DNA of 64,000 bases from Flavobacteriales bacterium (GCA_016710965.1 JADJTW010000009.1:74140-138139); one strand, 5' to 3'. Counted from the first letter of the stretch, positions 41,194 through 53,072 are shown. The notes: generated by a model from the sequence alone, not told the origin. Numbers and translations are program-made.

Positions 41194-44100
41194 CTACTTC
41201 AAGAGCGACACATGCCCGATGAAATCGCGGGCATCGCCATCGCGTTCAACCACCACGCGCCACACGTACACGTCGATCACCGGATCAGCGCCGCCCACCT
41301 TGCCGTCCCAGCCTTCATCGCGATCGTGGGTGGTGAAGATCTCCAGGCCCCAGCGATCGAAGACCATAAAGGTGTAATGCCAGCCTCCTGCATCGGTGTA
41401 GCCATTCAGGATCGGCTTGAACTCATCGTTGCGCGTGTCGTTGTTCGGGGTGAACGTGTTGGGGACGAAGATCAGCGGATCGCTGGCCACCATCTCGAAC
41501 TTGCAGATGGTATCCGGGCAATTGAAGGTGTTCAGCGCAATGAGGCATACGGTGAAGCCGCCGCCATCGGCAGGGAACAGATGCAGCGGGTGCACCTCGT
41601 TGGAAAGCTCGCCGTCATTGAAGTCCCAGGTGTAGGCGCTCGCTCCCTGGCTCAGGTTGCTGAACTGGATGGCGTTGCGCACGCTCAGGAGCGTATCACT
41701 GGTGAAGTCCGCGAACGGCGTCGGGTGTACGATGATCGCATCATCCACCACGAGCGTGTCGGTACAACCTCCAGCGCCGTATGCGATGAGCGTGATGTCG
41801 TAGAGCCCCGCGTTCGCGTAGCTGTGCAGCGGCGCATCGGCCAGCGATCCGCTTCCGTCGCCGAAGAACCAATGATAGGTGGCTGCGTCGGCGGAGGTGT
41901 TCGTGAACGAGATCGGCCGCCCCTCGCAAGCCGGAATGGGCTGCGCGATGAAGGAGGCTACCGGTGTCGGGTGAACGGTGAACTCATCGCTGTAGGTGGC
42001 GGTGCATCCGTACTGGTTCGTTGCTGTAAGCGCGACCGTGTACGTGCCGGGCGCATCGAATACAGCGGTCGGCTGGTTCAGCTGCGAAGTCTGTCCATTG
42101 CCGAGGTCCCAGTCGTAGCTCACGGCGCCCGATGATCCGTTCACGGTCTGCACCGTCACCGGCGACGTGCAGCTGGCATCGAAGGTGAAGGTGAAGAAGG
42201 CCGTGGGCAGCGGATGGGCCACCACCGGCAGGCTGATCGTATCGGCACAGCCGTTCACGTTCTCCGCGATCAACGTCACCGTGTAGCCGCCTGCGATGGT
42301 GTACGTATGGAAGGGATCGGCCACCCCGCTCGTGTTACCGTCGCCGAAGTCCCACTGGTAGAAGCTCGCACCAGTGCTGTTGTTGTTGAAGCTGACATCG
42401 AGGTCGATGCATCCATTGTCCGGCACCGGAACGAAGGCCGCCACCGGAGTGATGCCCACCGTAACGTTCTGCGTGATGCTTGCGGTGCAACCGTTGACGG
42501 CACTGGTTACGGTAAGCGTCACTGGGAAAGTGCCGCTCGTGGTGTAGCTGTGGACCGGCGAGGTGATCGCTGATGTGCCTCCATCGCCGAAGGTCCATTG
42601 CGAGCCCGAGATCCCCGGCGTGCCATTGGTGAATGTGAACTCTCCGCCCACGCACACACCTTGCGGGGCTGTGGTGAACGAGGGCACGGGCGCGGGGAAC
42701 ACCGTGATATCCTGGCTGAACGAATCGAAACCGCAACCCATGGCCGAGAGCTCGATCGTGTAGGTGCCTGGTGTGTTGTAGGTGTGCGTAGGATCGGGCA
42801 GCAGGCTGAAGCCCCCATCACCGAAGTCCCAGAACAGCGCGGTGTCGCCGCTGGTGTAGTGCGTGAGGTTCACGGTGAGCGGTGCGCATCCCTGCACTGG
42901 ATCGACGTTGAAGAAGGACGTGACCTGATTGGGAAGCACCGTGATAGTGTATTGAGCCGTGTCGCTGCCGCAGGCGTTGCTGGCGATGAGCATGATGGTG
43001 AACGGCGTGTTCACCGTGTCGGCGGCGTACGAGCTCGTGACGATGGTTGCCGAGCTGGTGCTGGTCTGCCCGTTGCCGAAGTCCCACTGAAAGCTGTCGG
43101 GCAGGCCGTAGCTCACGTTCGCGAAGGGCACATCGGCGTAGCTGCAATGCACGTCCACATCGGGACCGAACACCGCCGTAGGCTCGGGCAGCACCGTCAC
43201 ATCAACCACCACTTGATCGCTGCCGCATTGGTTGGTGACCACGAGCGTCACGGGGTACACAATGGCATCCTGCGGGTCCATGGGAAAGGTGAAGGTCGGG
43301 GGCCATTGCAGCGCACTGCTTCCCAAGCCACCGAAGTCCCACCAATACGACACGCCATCGCCCAACGACTGGTTGTCGAAGTTCACCGTGAGCGGACCGC
43401 AGCCGTTAACGACATCGAGAATGGGAACGGCCTGCGGCACATCCCAAACCTGCACGGAGCTGTAAATCGTATCCGTGCAACCAGCAGCCGTTCCGGCCAC
43501 GAGCATCACGTTGTACACCCCGGTGGTGTTGAAGGTGTGCCACGGATCGCTGAAGAAGGAAGTGCCCGTGCCGCCGAAGTCCCACTCGTAGAAATTGGCG
43601 CCCGCGCTGGTGTTGGTGAACTGGAACGGAACGTTTGCGCAGGCGATGGGCGCATGCGTGAAGCCTGCCGTCGGCAGCGGTTGGACCGTCACCAAGGCGC
43701 CATCGCTGTTACTGCAACCCGTAGCGGGATCGGTGTACTGGTAGGTGACGGCATTGCCGCCGGGCAGCGCCTGCAAGGGATCGAAGAGGCCGAAGGGATC
43801 AACGCCGGTGCCACTCCACGTTCCGCCGGGAGGGTTCGCGTTCAACTGCTGCAGCCCGCCATCGAGGCAGACCGCGATGTCGTTGCCGGCATCGACCACC
43901 GGCAGCGCATTCACCGTCATGGTCACCTGATCCTGCAACAGGCAGGTGGCCGTGCCGAAGGAGTAGGTGAGCAGGTAGTTGCCCGGCACGCTCGTGTCGA
44001 ACTGCCCGGCGGCGTTCACCTGTGCTCCGCTCCAGGAGCCGCCCACCGGTGTTCCGTTCAACTGAAGTGTGCCGTTCGCCACGCACACCGCTTGGTCCGG

Positions 44101-47100
44101 ACCCGCATCCGCCGGTGTCGTGATCGGCTGTATGTCCACATTGATCTGATCACTGGCCGTGCAGCCGTTTCCGTTCGTGTAGGTGTACGTGAGCACATCC
44201 GTGGCCACGCCGGAGGGTGTGATCGCCCACCCGGCGTAACCGCGATAGTAGAACCGCTCCATACGCCGCCGAGCGGTGCGCCGCCCAATTGATATGGGAT
44301 GGGTTGGTTGCACAGCACCACATCGGGCCCTGCGTTCACCACGGGAAGCGCGTTCACCGTTGCGCTCACCGTTGCAGCGCTCTGGCATCCGTTGGCGTTG
44401 GAGAAGCTGTACGTGAGCACATGCGTGCCTGCCGATGCCGCGCCCGGATCGAAGGACCACGGTGGCCCGCTGACGCCCGCACCGCTCCACGTGCCACCGA
44501 CCGGATTGCCCACCAGTGGCACCGCAGCGGCATCGGCACAGTTCGCGAAATCGGGCATCACGTTCAGGATCGTCGCCGGCACCACGCTCACGGCAACCTG
44601 ATCGCTCGTGGCGCAGGTGCCTGCGCCGTAGTTGTAGGTCACGTTGAAATTGCCCGTCGTGCTCGGCGTGATCCATCCGCCCGGCCCCGCTCCCACCCAG
44701 GTGCCACCGGCCGGTGCGCCATTCAACTGCACCGGCGTATTGCTCTGGCACATCGTCACATCCGGGCCGGCGTTCGCGAATTGCGTCACCGCTTGCACGG
44801 TCACATCCACCTGGTCGGTGTTGGTGCAGCCGTTGGCGTTCGTGTGCGAGTAAGTGAGCGTAACGGTGCCCAGCTGCCCCGGTGTTGGCGTGAACACCCC
44901 GCCTGCTGTCACACCAGGGCCGCTCCATGTTCCTGGCGTTGGTACGCCGCTCAGGTTCACTGGTATGGCCTGATCGCAGAAGGTTTGATCGACGCCTGCA
45001 TTCACCAACGGCAGCGGATACACCGTCACGTTCACCGTGGCACTGCCCGGGCAGCCACCGAGGTTGCCGCTAACCGTGTAGGTCGTCGTCGTAGCCGGAC
45101 TGGTGGTGATGCTCGGCCCCGTGCCGATCTGCACGGCACCGATGAACCACGTATAGTTCCCGGCACCATTGGCAGTGAGGGTGGTGCTTTGCCCGACACA
45201 GATCGCCGAGGCCGGTGGGTTAACAGTAACAGTGGGCGCAGCGATCACCTGCACGTTCACGGTCGCGGCCGGTCCGGTGCAACCGCTGCTGATGGCCACC
45301 ACGGAGTACACACCCGCGTTCGCCGGAGTCACGTTCGGTATGGTCAACGATGCTTGATTGCTGATCACCGCGCCCTGCGGGTTGGTCCATTGGAAAGTGG
45401 ACCCTGGGATCGGCGTGGCGCTGAGCGAGAGGATCTGGCCTGCGCACACCGGGCTGTTGCTGGCGATCACCGGCAACGGTGGCAGCGTTCCGATCGCGAG
45501 GTTCGCATTGCTCGTGGCGTTGCCGCAGACATTGGTCACCGTAAGTGAGAGCGTGGGATTGCCCGGATTGTTGAAGCAGATGCTGCCCGGCGACGCCGCT
45601 GCGGAACTCGCTGGTGTGCCACCGGGGAAGTTCCACGCATAGGTGGTGATGGCTGCGCCGCAATTCTGCACCACCGCGCTGGGGCTCACGCATTGCGTAG
45701 CGCAGATCCCGCTCAAGGGGTTGATGCTCACTTGCGGCGGTGAGTTCACCGTGACCACCTGCTGCACGGGCGGTGCGTTGCACGCGTTGATGGCGCGGTA
45801 CTGCACAGTGTAGGTGCCCGGCTCGCTGAAGAGGAACTGCGGTTCAAGGCTGGTCGCGTTGCCGCTGGCGTAGCTCCACATCGGACCACCGCACACCGTG
45901 CCTACGCCGTTCACCGTCCATTGGTGCGTGAGCAGGCAGTTGATGCCGAAGGTGCTGGTGTTGTCGTTCACCGGCGCGAAGGGCGCGCAGCCCACCAACG
46001 GCGTAAGGCTGAAGGCCGGCGTGGGCGGCTCTTCCACGCAGATATCCTGCGAAAGCGTGTGTACCCCGCATGAGTTGCCGGTGCGGTCGGTGATGGTGTA
46101 GGTGCCCGCCACGTTGAACTGGACTCCGATGCTGGTGGAGCCGTCGGTCCACAGGCCCGGATTACCGGGATTGCCATTATCGTTGCCGAAGCTGCCGCTC
46201 ACCAGGGTCCAGCCGGCCGCCGGCAGGATGCTCCAGATGTTGCGCGGCGCCGTGTTGCACAGGGGGGCTTGCAAGCCGACGCTCATGTCCGTCGCTGTCA
46301 CCGTGGTGTTCACGCAGGCCGTATCCGTGGATAGCGTGAATTGCGCCTGCGGTGTCTCGCTTACGCGGATGGGACCGATCTGGCCCTGCGTCTGGTCGCA
46401 CGGGTTCTGCGCCGTGAAGGTGACATTGAGCTGCCCGCCCGGCAGTCCGCACGTGCTGGTGATGTAGGTGTGATTGACCACCGCCGGCGGCGGGTGCGTG
46501 AGGTTGATGCTGTTGCCATCACCGAAATTGATCACGTAGGTGGTGCCTGGGGAATTGCCCGCCACGCTATTGATGTAGAAGGGCAGCGTGCCGCCCGTGC
46601 AGATGTTGGTGTTGGGATCGGTGCTGATGCCGCCTCCGGGATTCGTGCCCAGGAACACCTGGTACTGCTGCGTGCGCGTACAACCGTTGTTATAGTTGAT
46701 CGTGTAGGTGAGCGTCCAGAGACCTTGGTTGTAGGTATGGCTCAAGCTCCACCCCTGTGCCGGGCTGGCGTTGGGGCTGCCATCGCCCCAGTTGATCGTG
46801 CGCGTGCCTGGCGGCGCGGCGGCACTTTGATCGACGAACGAGAAGGGGAAGGAGATCGACGGATCGCAGATGCTGAAGGTGGTGAGGCCGTTGAAGGTGC
46901 TCACCAGTTCGGGCCCGCCATTGGTGAGGGACGGCGTGGGTGCCGGGGTCACGTTCACCGTTACGTTGTCGGTGTCCGTGCAGCCATCGTCGTCGGTTAC
47001 CGTAAGCGTGTACACCGTGCTGGTGGTCGGGCTCGCCACCGGGTTGGCGATGGTGGCATTGCTCAATCCGGCCGTGGGTGCCCAGCTATAGGTGTACGGG

Positions 47101-47270
47101 GCATTGCCATTGGAGATAGTGCTGTTCAACTGCTGCGAAGAGCCCTCACAGATCGTTACCGGGTTGTTGGGCGTCGCGTTCACGCTCATGTTGCAGGGCT
47201 GCGCAAAGGCCGCCCCACCCATGAGGGCGAGCACAAGGAGAATCCCACAACAGCGGAAGCTGAAGCTCAT
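41194..47270 (-). pseudogene. Giant PKD-repeat secreted protein with CHU_C domain, frameshifted
   Basis: Starting at the ATG at 47270, a signal peptide (ending GGAAFAQ) leads into a protein of about 2,025 residues if one frameshift is repaired. It contains many tandem PKD/Ig-like repeats (e.g. TYSWAPTAGLSNATIANPVA, YQWDFGDGNTSGVADPFHTY, WTFGDGGTSAITSPVHSY) and ends in a gliding-associated type B sorting domain (FVPNTFTPNNDTRNDEFKPI, VFDRWGLEIFTT, HVSLLK). The frame changes at about 44224-44232, where GGTGGGCGATC would read through as GGTGGGGCGATC. It should be exported by the T9SS and form a long surface or matrix filament. Upstream at 47294-47300 the minus strand reads TAGTTTG, one base short of the -7 consensus. 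Confidence 0.88.
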
Positions 47271-47457
47271 GAGCGGACACACGTATTCGGGTACAAACTA
47301 CCGGGATGGCGTTCCATGTATCCCCTTCGGGAACGGGGTTTTATCAACCAACCCGCTGTAAACAGGACGAGCCGCTGGTACGGACCGTTGCTTTCCGCCC
47401 CACACACTGGACAGCGCCGCGCCCCGGCTGCGCGTCTTACGTGCGACATCCGATCGC

Positions 47458-48237
47458 ATGAGAACATTCCGCCTCCTCTCCGTTCTCTGGGCCTCCTTCC
47501 TGTTCCACCCCGCCCAGGCCCAGCTGCTCAATGGCAGCTTCGAAGCAAGCGGAGCACCAAGCCTTGTGGGCTGGGAATGGACCTGCAACCCACCGGGCCA
47601 GCCGAACGAGGGCGCTCCCGGTTCCGGCGCGTGGTGCGCCAACAAGGGGCCCGGCGAAACCCAAGGCTGCTTCCCGAGCTACATCTACCAACGCCTGCCC
47701 GATCTTGCCGATGGTGCCATGACCACCCTCTCGGGTTGGATCCGTTGCTCCGACGAAGAACCCTGCGTGGGCGGCTTCATCAGTATCGGGACGTTGAACA
47801 ATGGCGTGATCACCACCGGCGCCGCAGTGGGCTCGCAACTTCCGGTCTGGTCCTATGTGTTCATCAACCAGACCATCGCTCTGGGGCCGGGCGATACCGC
47901 AGTAGCGGTCTTGAACGGCGGGCTCATCGGTGGCCCCGTCGCGGCTTCGCCGACCTACTTCGATGGGATCACGCTGGAGATCGTGCTGGGCACGAACGAG
48001 ATCGCCGCGCCCGAACTAGCGCACTACCGCGATGCCGCCAGCTTCAACATCGCCTGCCGGAACTGTCGGATGCTCGATCTGCGCTTGCTCGACCTCACCG
48101 GTCGTGCCATGGCCAGCATCGTGGAGCGCAACGCGAACACCTATCGCATCGGGCTCGAAGGGTTGGGTACGGGCGTGTATTTCGCTGCCGTGCGAACCGA
48201 TCGCGGAGAAAAGGCGATCCGCTTCGTGGTGGAATAG
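47458..48237 (+). CDS. Secreted protein with T9SS sorting domain, function unknown
   Basis: A 259-residue protein with a signal peptide (MRTFRLLSVLWASFLFHPAQ). The mature N-terminal part (LLNGSFEASGAPSLVGWEWT, then VWSYVFINQTIALGPGD and FDGITLEIVLG) has the jelly-roll pattern of carbohydrate-binding-like domains that follow NGSFE motifs. The last 70 residues (LLDLTGRAMASIVERNANTY to IRFVVE) form a type A T9SS sorting domain. No catalytic residues are apparent, so it is probably a small binding or matrix protein. It is divergent from the PKD giant and convergent with hutH, with 1 bp between stops. Confidence 0.8.
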   Translation: MRTFRLLSVLWASFLFHPAQAQLLNGSFEASGAPSLVGWEWTCNPPGQPNEGAPGSGAWCANKGPGETQGCFPSYIYQRLPDLADGAMTTLSGWIRCSDEEPCVGGFISIGTLNNGVITTGAAVGSQLPVWSYVFINQTIALGPGDTAVAVLNGGLIGGPVAASPTYFDGITLEIVLGTNEIAAPELAHYRDAASFNIACRNCRMLDLRLLDLTGRAMASIVERNANTYRIGLEGLGTGVYFAAVRTDRGEKAIRFVVE

Positions 48238-48238
48238 T

Positions 48239-49729
48239 TCAAGCCAGCTCGCGCACGAATCGGAGCGCCTCCTCCATCGGTTCGTGCATCACCACATCGT
48301 CCTTGATGAAGGGCACGCGCTTGCGGAATGCCGTGAGCAATGACTCGATCGGCTTGGAGCTCTTCACCGGCTTGCGGAAGTCGAGCGCCTGCACGGCGGT
48401 GAAAAGTTCGATGGCCAGCACACGCTCCACATCGTGTACCACGTCCCAAGTCTTCAGCGCAGCGGCGGCGCCCATGCTCACATGGTCCTCCTGCCCGTTG
48501 CTGCTGTCGATGGTATCCACGCTATTGGGCATGCAGCGCTGCTTGTTGGCGCTCACGAGCGATGCCGCGGTGTATTGCGGGATCATGAAGCCGCTGTTCA
48601 GACCGCTCTTCGCCACGAGGAAGGGCGGCAAACCGCGCTGCCCACCGATGAGCTTGTAGGTGCGTCGCTCGCTGATGCTGCCCAGCTCGGCCACGGCGAT
48701 CGCAAGGAAGTCCAGCGAGAGCGCCAGCGGCTGTCCGTGGAAATTGCCGGCGCTGATCACCAGGTCCTCGTCGTCGAAGACCGTAGGGTTGTCGGTGACG
48801 GATTCCAGTTCGCGCGTGACCACCTTGGCGACATGCGCGATCGCATCACGACTGGCGCCATGCACCTGCGGGATGCAGCGGAAGGAGTACGGATCCTGCA
48901 CGTGTTGCTTCTCGCGCGCCATGAGCGCACTGCCATCCAGCAATTCGCGGATGTGCGCGGCCACCATGCCCTGTCCGGGATGCGGTCGCACTGCATGCAC
49001 GCTCGGGTGGAACGGCTCCATGCGGCCGTCGAAGGCATCGAGCGAGATGGCCGCGATGATGTCGGCGACATGCGCGAGGCGCATCGCCTTCATGGCGAGC
49101 TGCGTGGCGTAGGCGTTCATGAATTGCGTACCGTTCAACAACGCGAGTCCTTCCTTGGGGCCGAGCTCCAAAGGCGCCCAACCCAGCTTCTTCAAAGCAA
49201 TGGCGCTGGCCATGCGCTTCCCGCCCAGCGTCACTTCGCCCAGCCCCAACAACGGCAATGCGAGATGCGCGAGCGGAGCAAGATCCCCGCTGGCGCCGAG
49301 CGAGCCGCGCTCGTATACCACCGGCAGCACATCGGCATTGTGCATATCGATCAAGCGCTGCACCAAGGAAAGCGCCACAGCGCTATGACCGAAAGCCATG
49401 TTCTGCACCTTCAATATGAGCATGGCGCGCACGATCTCGGACGGAACGGGATCGCCGCTGCCGCAGGCGTGGCTCATCACCAGGTTCTTCTGCAATTGCG
49501 CCAGGTCGCGCTTCGCGATGCTGCGATCATGCAAGGCGCCGAAGCCGGTGTTCACGCCGTAGATCGGCGTGTCGCTCGTCTTCAATTTGTTCAGCAGGTA
49601 GGCATGGCTGCGCTTCACTGCGGCTTGCGCATCCTTGGCGAGAACGATCGGCTTGCGCTCATGCAGGATCGCATCGAGGTCGGCGAGGCTGAGGCCGTTG
49701 GTGGTGATCGCGTGGGGCTTCGGTGGCAT
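48239..49729 (-). CDS. hutH: Histidine ammonia-lyase
   Basis: The ATG at 49729 gives a 496-residue protein, the usual length. The Ala-Ser-Gly triplet that forms the MIO electrophile lies at residues 146-148 in GASGDLAPLAH. Other family blocks are present: GVNTGFGALHD, NLVMSHACGSGDPVP, GLALLNGTQFMNAY and QDPYSFRCIPQVHGASRD. The enzyme converts L-histidine to urocanate and ammonia, the first step of histidine breakdown. No other hut genes are next to it; instead the histidyl-tRNA synthetase gene lies directly upstream in the same direction with a gap of about 60 bp. An aromatic amino acid lyase of another specificity is possible, but the HutH blocks fit well. Confidence 0.92.
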   Translation of the reverse strand: MPPKPHAITTNGLSLADLDAILHERKPIVLAKDAQAAVKRSHAYLLNKLKTSDTPIYGVNTGFGALHDRSIAKRDLAQLQKNLVMSHACGSGDPVPSEIVRAMLILKVQNMAFGHSAVALSLVQRLIDMHNADVLPVVYERGSLGASGDLAPLAHLALPLLGLGEVTLGGKRMASAIALKKLGWAPLELGPKEGLALLNGTQFMNAYATQLAMKAMRLAHVADIIAAISLDAFDGRMEPFHPSVHAVRPHPGQGMVAAHIRELLDGSALMAREKQHVQDPYSFRCIPQVHGASRDAIAHVAKVVTRELESVTDNPTVFDDEDLVISAGNFHGQPLALSLDFLAIAVAELGSISERRTYKLIGGQRGLPPFLVAKSGLNSGFMIPQYTAASLVSANKQRCMPNSVDTIDSSNGQEDHVSMGAAAALKTWDVVHDVERVLAIELFTAVQALDFRKPVKSSKPIESLLTAFRKRVPFIKDDVVMHEPMEEALRFVRELA

Positions 49730-49787
49730 GGGGGTCGGTGTGTCGACCCTGAGGGTCGACGGTACGGGTGCATTGATCAACGCTCGT

Positions 49788-51130
49788 TCATCGGGAAAGG
49801 AGATCGATCACAGCAGCAATAGGCATGGCCGTTCCCTTCTCATTCGCCCCCATCTTCTTCAGCGTTACGGTGCCTTCCTTCATCTCCGTCTCGCCCACGA
49901 TGGCCACATACGGAATGCCCTTCTTCTCTGCGTAGGTGAATTGCTTGGGCAGCTTCGCTTGATCGGGGTACAGCTCTGCAGCGATGCCCGCCTCGCGCAC
50001 CTGGCGCAGCAGCTTCAGGCAATGCATCGCTTCCTTCTCGCCGAAGTTGGCGAAGAGCAATTGCGTGCTGCTGCCGAGCGCTGCCGGGAACTTGTCCGTC
50101 TCCAGCAGCACATCGTAGATGCGATCCGCACCGAAGCTGATGCCCACGCCGCTCATGTTCTTCAGGCCGAAGATGCCCGTGAGATCGTCGTAGCGGCCAC
50201 CACCGCAGATGCTACCGGGCATGGTGCCCTCCGCAGCCTTTACTTCGAAGATGGCGCCAGTGTAGTAGTCGAGGCCGCGGGCAAGGGTGGGGTCGAACTT
50301 CAGCGTGGCGTTCTTCAAATCGCCCACCGCATCGAAGGTGAACGAGAGGTCCTTCAATCCTTGCTGCGCGATGGGGGATAAGGCCAGCCAACTTGCTCCA
50401 ATCGCGGACGCTGTTCGCTCCACGTGCCTTTCAATTCGAAGAGCGGCGCAATGCCTTTTATCGCCTCATCGCTCACGCCCTTCTCGCGCATCTCCTCCTC
50501 CACCTTCTCGCGACCGATCTTGTCGAGCTTGTCGATGGCCGTGACGATATCCACCACCTTCTCCGGCTGGCCGCAAACCTCGGCGATGCCGCTTAACACC
50601 TTGCGGTCGTTGATCTTCACCACCACCTTCAAGCCGAGCGCCGTGAAGACCTCATCGAAGAGTTGCACGAGCTCCACCTCATTCAACAAGCTTGTGCTTC
50701 CGATCACATCCGCATCGCACTGGTAGAACTCGCGGTACCGTCCCTTCTGCGGTCGATCGGCGCGCCACACGGGTTGGATCTGGTAGCGCTTGAAGGGGAA
50801 GGCGATCTCGTTCTGGTTCTGCACCACGTAGCGCGCGAAGGGAACGGTGAGATCGTAGCGCAACGCCTCCCCCGCGAGGCTCTTGCTTCCATCCTGCACA
50901 GCGCGATCCAGATCGGCACCGCGCTTCAGGATCTTGAAGATCAAGCGATCCCCCTCCTCGCCATACTTGCCCGTGAGCGTCTCCAGGTTCTCCATGGCGG
51001 GCGTCTCCAGCGGCAGGTAGCCGTACTTCTGAAAGACCTTCTCGATGGTGCTGAAGATGTACTTGCGGCGCAGCATCTCCACCGGACCGAAGTCGCGGGT
51101 GCCTTTGGGTATGGAAGGCTTGGTGGCCAT
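49788..51130 (-). pseudogene. hisS: Histidyl-tRNA synthetase, frameshifted in this assembly
   Basis: The first frame (51130-50354) holds the N-terminal catalytic core: KPSIPKGTRDFGP, motif 1 region, TVPFARYVV and motif 2 (KGRYREFYQCDADVIG). The second frame (to 49788) holds the histidine-binding LARGLDYYTGAIFEVKA and SICGGGRYDDL, motif 3 (GVGISFGADRIYDVL) and the anticodon-binding domain (TYAEKKGIPYVAIVGE). The frame changes in about 50370-50400; adding one G to GTTGGCTGGCC (giving GTTGGGCTGGCC) would join them into about 447 residues with a sensible sequence. HisRS is essential, so either a second copy exists elsewhere or, more likely, this is a base-calling error. It precedes hutH on the same strand. 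Confidence 0.9.
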
Positions 51131-52031
51131 GGGCGGCGAAAGTAGCCGTGAGCGCTTCTACTGGTTCGCGCGTGATGCTGGAAGCGCACGTGCGCCAGGC
51201 GAGAGGCTATCTCAGGAATGCTTTTGGAAGCGAGCGCCAGTTATTTCGCGACCAGGCAAGGCGCGGAAACCGAGCATAGCCGGTCGCTCTGTTCTGCCTT
51301 CCACAACGCCGCATAGGCACGAAACACCCTCGCGTAGCCCGAAGGGTGTTGTTGAGACACCCCCCGCTCAGCTCAGGCAGCTATCCAGCGTCTCACAGGT
51401 GCTTGACCGTGCCTGGCCTGGGCGAGGCTCCGGGTCGCGCTTATCCGGAGCGGCGAACGGCTGTGGTGGACGCGCCGGCGTAGCGTGGGCGGGCGGGACA
51501 TGGGAGCCACGAACCAACAGCGAGACGCCTTGCCCTGCGGATCGGAGCGGGTGCCGAATGGATCGAATCGGAAATCGCGCGACACCATCAATCAACCACC
51601 GCTGGTGCAGCTCGCCCTGGTTGGCTCCAAGCAGTGCGAAGAAGCACACCGGTTGCCTGCGTCGATGGCCCAGCGCCTCATCGACCTGCGCAAGTGCCCG
51701 CAGTCGATGCCGGTACTGGTGGCCACCTAACAGGCGCCGATCAAGCCCGTGCAACAATCTTTCGCTCCACGTGAGCTTGTCGGATCCTCCGTGTGCCAGA
51801 GCAACCGCCCTTCGATCACGCTCCACGCTCCGGAGGGGTTACCTTCGCCGAGCGTCCATCACGCATTTCTTGTCGTGCTGAAGTGCGACATCGCGTGAGC
51901 GCTGCTCTACTGGGCATATCGCCCATCTGCGCGTGAGGCCTATCCGATAGGATCGGCCTGTCCTCTGGCTTCCTGCACGAAGCCTTTTGTTCACCGGGCC
52001 ATGCCGCTGGCTTGGCCGCAATCCGATAGCA
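51131..52031. other. Gene-poor 0.9-kb stretch
   Basis: No convincing gene is visible on either strand. Long open frames exist on both strands but have skewed composition (Arg/Ser/Pro-rich) and no recognisable domain. An 8-bp inverted repeat AACACCCT/AGGGTGTT lies at 51323-51350. The stretch between divergently oriented hisS and mscS is longer than needed for promoters and may be a decayed insertion. Confidence 0.4.
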
Positions 52032-53072
52032 ATGGATGCGCAATTCCAGCTGATCTCGTGGATGGCGTTGGCCGCACTGGCGGGTGCCGCGTTGGGCTGG
52101 TTGCTGGACCGCCTGTCGCTGGGGCGGCTGCGGAGGCTGGCCTTGCGCACGGAAAGCCATATCGACGATGCGGTCATTTCGGCGTTCAATGGCATGCTGC
52201 CGTTCTGGTGCGGCTTGATCGGCATACACCTGGCCATGCGTTCCGCCGGATCCGGCGAGGCATGGATCGCACCCATGGGGCGCGTGATGCTGATGTTCGC
52301 GGTGTTCACCATCTGCTTGGTGGCGGCGCGCGTATCGGCCTCGTGGATCCGCAATTCCACGAGCGGGCTCGGAGGCGGAACAGCAACGGCCTCGATCCTC
52401 GGCATCATCGCGCGCGTGCTCATCTTCTCCGTCGGAGCCCTGATCGTCCTCCACGACCTCGGCATCTCCATCGCGCCGATGGTAACCGCCCTCGGCGTAG
52501 GCGGCCTTGCGGTGGCGCTCGCGCTGCAGGATACGCTCTCAAATCTGTTCGCGGGCCTGCAGTTGATCGCTTCGCGCCAGGTGAACGTGGGCGACTACGT
52601 GAAGCTGGAGAGCGGCGAAGAAGGCTACCTCACGGACATCACCTGGCGCAATACCACGATACGGGCGTTGCCCAATCACATGATCGTGGTGCCCAACGCC
52701 AAGCTGGCCTCCTCCATCGTGCAGAACCATCAGCTTCCGGATGCGGAGGTGGCGGTGCTCGTGCAAGTGGGCGTGAGCTACGACAGCGACCTGGACCATG
52801 TGGAAAAGGTGACCATTGCGACCGCCGGCCAGGTGCTGCGCCGGCTTCAGCCCACCTTGAAGGATTTCGATCCGTTCATCCGGTACCACACGTTCGCCGA
52901 ATCGAGCATCGGCTTCTCGGTCATCCTGCGCGCCGCGGAATTCACCGAGCGCTTCCAGCTGATGCATGAATTCATCAAAGCCCTTCACCAGAAGTATCGG
53001 GAGGAAGGCATCGTGATCCCGTATCCGATACGCACCGTGAAGATGGATGTGAGCAAACACACCGAAGCATGA
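52032..53072 (+). CDS. MscS-family mechanosensitive channel
   Basis: A 346-residue membrane protein from the ATG at 52032. Four hydrophobic segments in the first 170 residues lead into the conserved MscS pore helix and beta domain: MVTALGVGGLAVALALQDTL, NLFAGLQLIASRQVNVGDYV, then DITWRNTTIRALPNHMIVVP and NAKLASSIVQN. It would open under membrane tension to release solutes during hypo-osmotic shock. Its stop overlaps the ATG of the trehalose synthesis gene (ATGA), so both are translationally coupled: solute release and compatible-solute synthesis under one control. No regulator is adjacent. Confidence 0.92.
   Translation: MDAQFQLISWMALAALAGAALGWLLDRLSLGRLRRLALRTESHIDDAVISAFNGMLPFWCGLIGIHLAMRSAGSGEAWIAPMGRVMLMFAVFTICLVAARVSASWIRNSTSGLGGGTATASILGIIARVLIFSVGALIVLHDLGISIAPMVTALGVGGLAVALALQDTLSNLFAGLQLIASRQVNVGDYVKLESGEEGYLTDITWRNTTIRALPNHMIVVPNAKLASSIVQNHQLPDAEVAVLVQVGVSYDSDLDHVEKVTIATAGQVLRRLQPTLKDFDPFIRYHTFAESSIGFSVILRAAEFTERFQLMHEFIKALHQKYREEGIVIPYPIRTVKMDVSKHTEA

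Noticed and set aside
41412..44292. Long antisense frames opposite the PKD giant and other GC-rich genes
   Set aside because: They are mirror effects of codon bias, lack starts with context and show no domain.
48239..51130. A hut histidine-degradation operon
   Set aside because: Only hutH is present; the upstream gene is histidyl-tRNA synthetase and no hutU, hutI or hutG is nearby.
51368..51826. Arg/Pro-rich frames in the gene-poor stretch
   Set aside because: Composition is unlike the real genes here and no family is recognisable on either strand.
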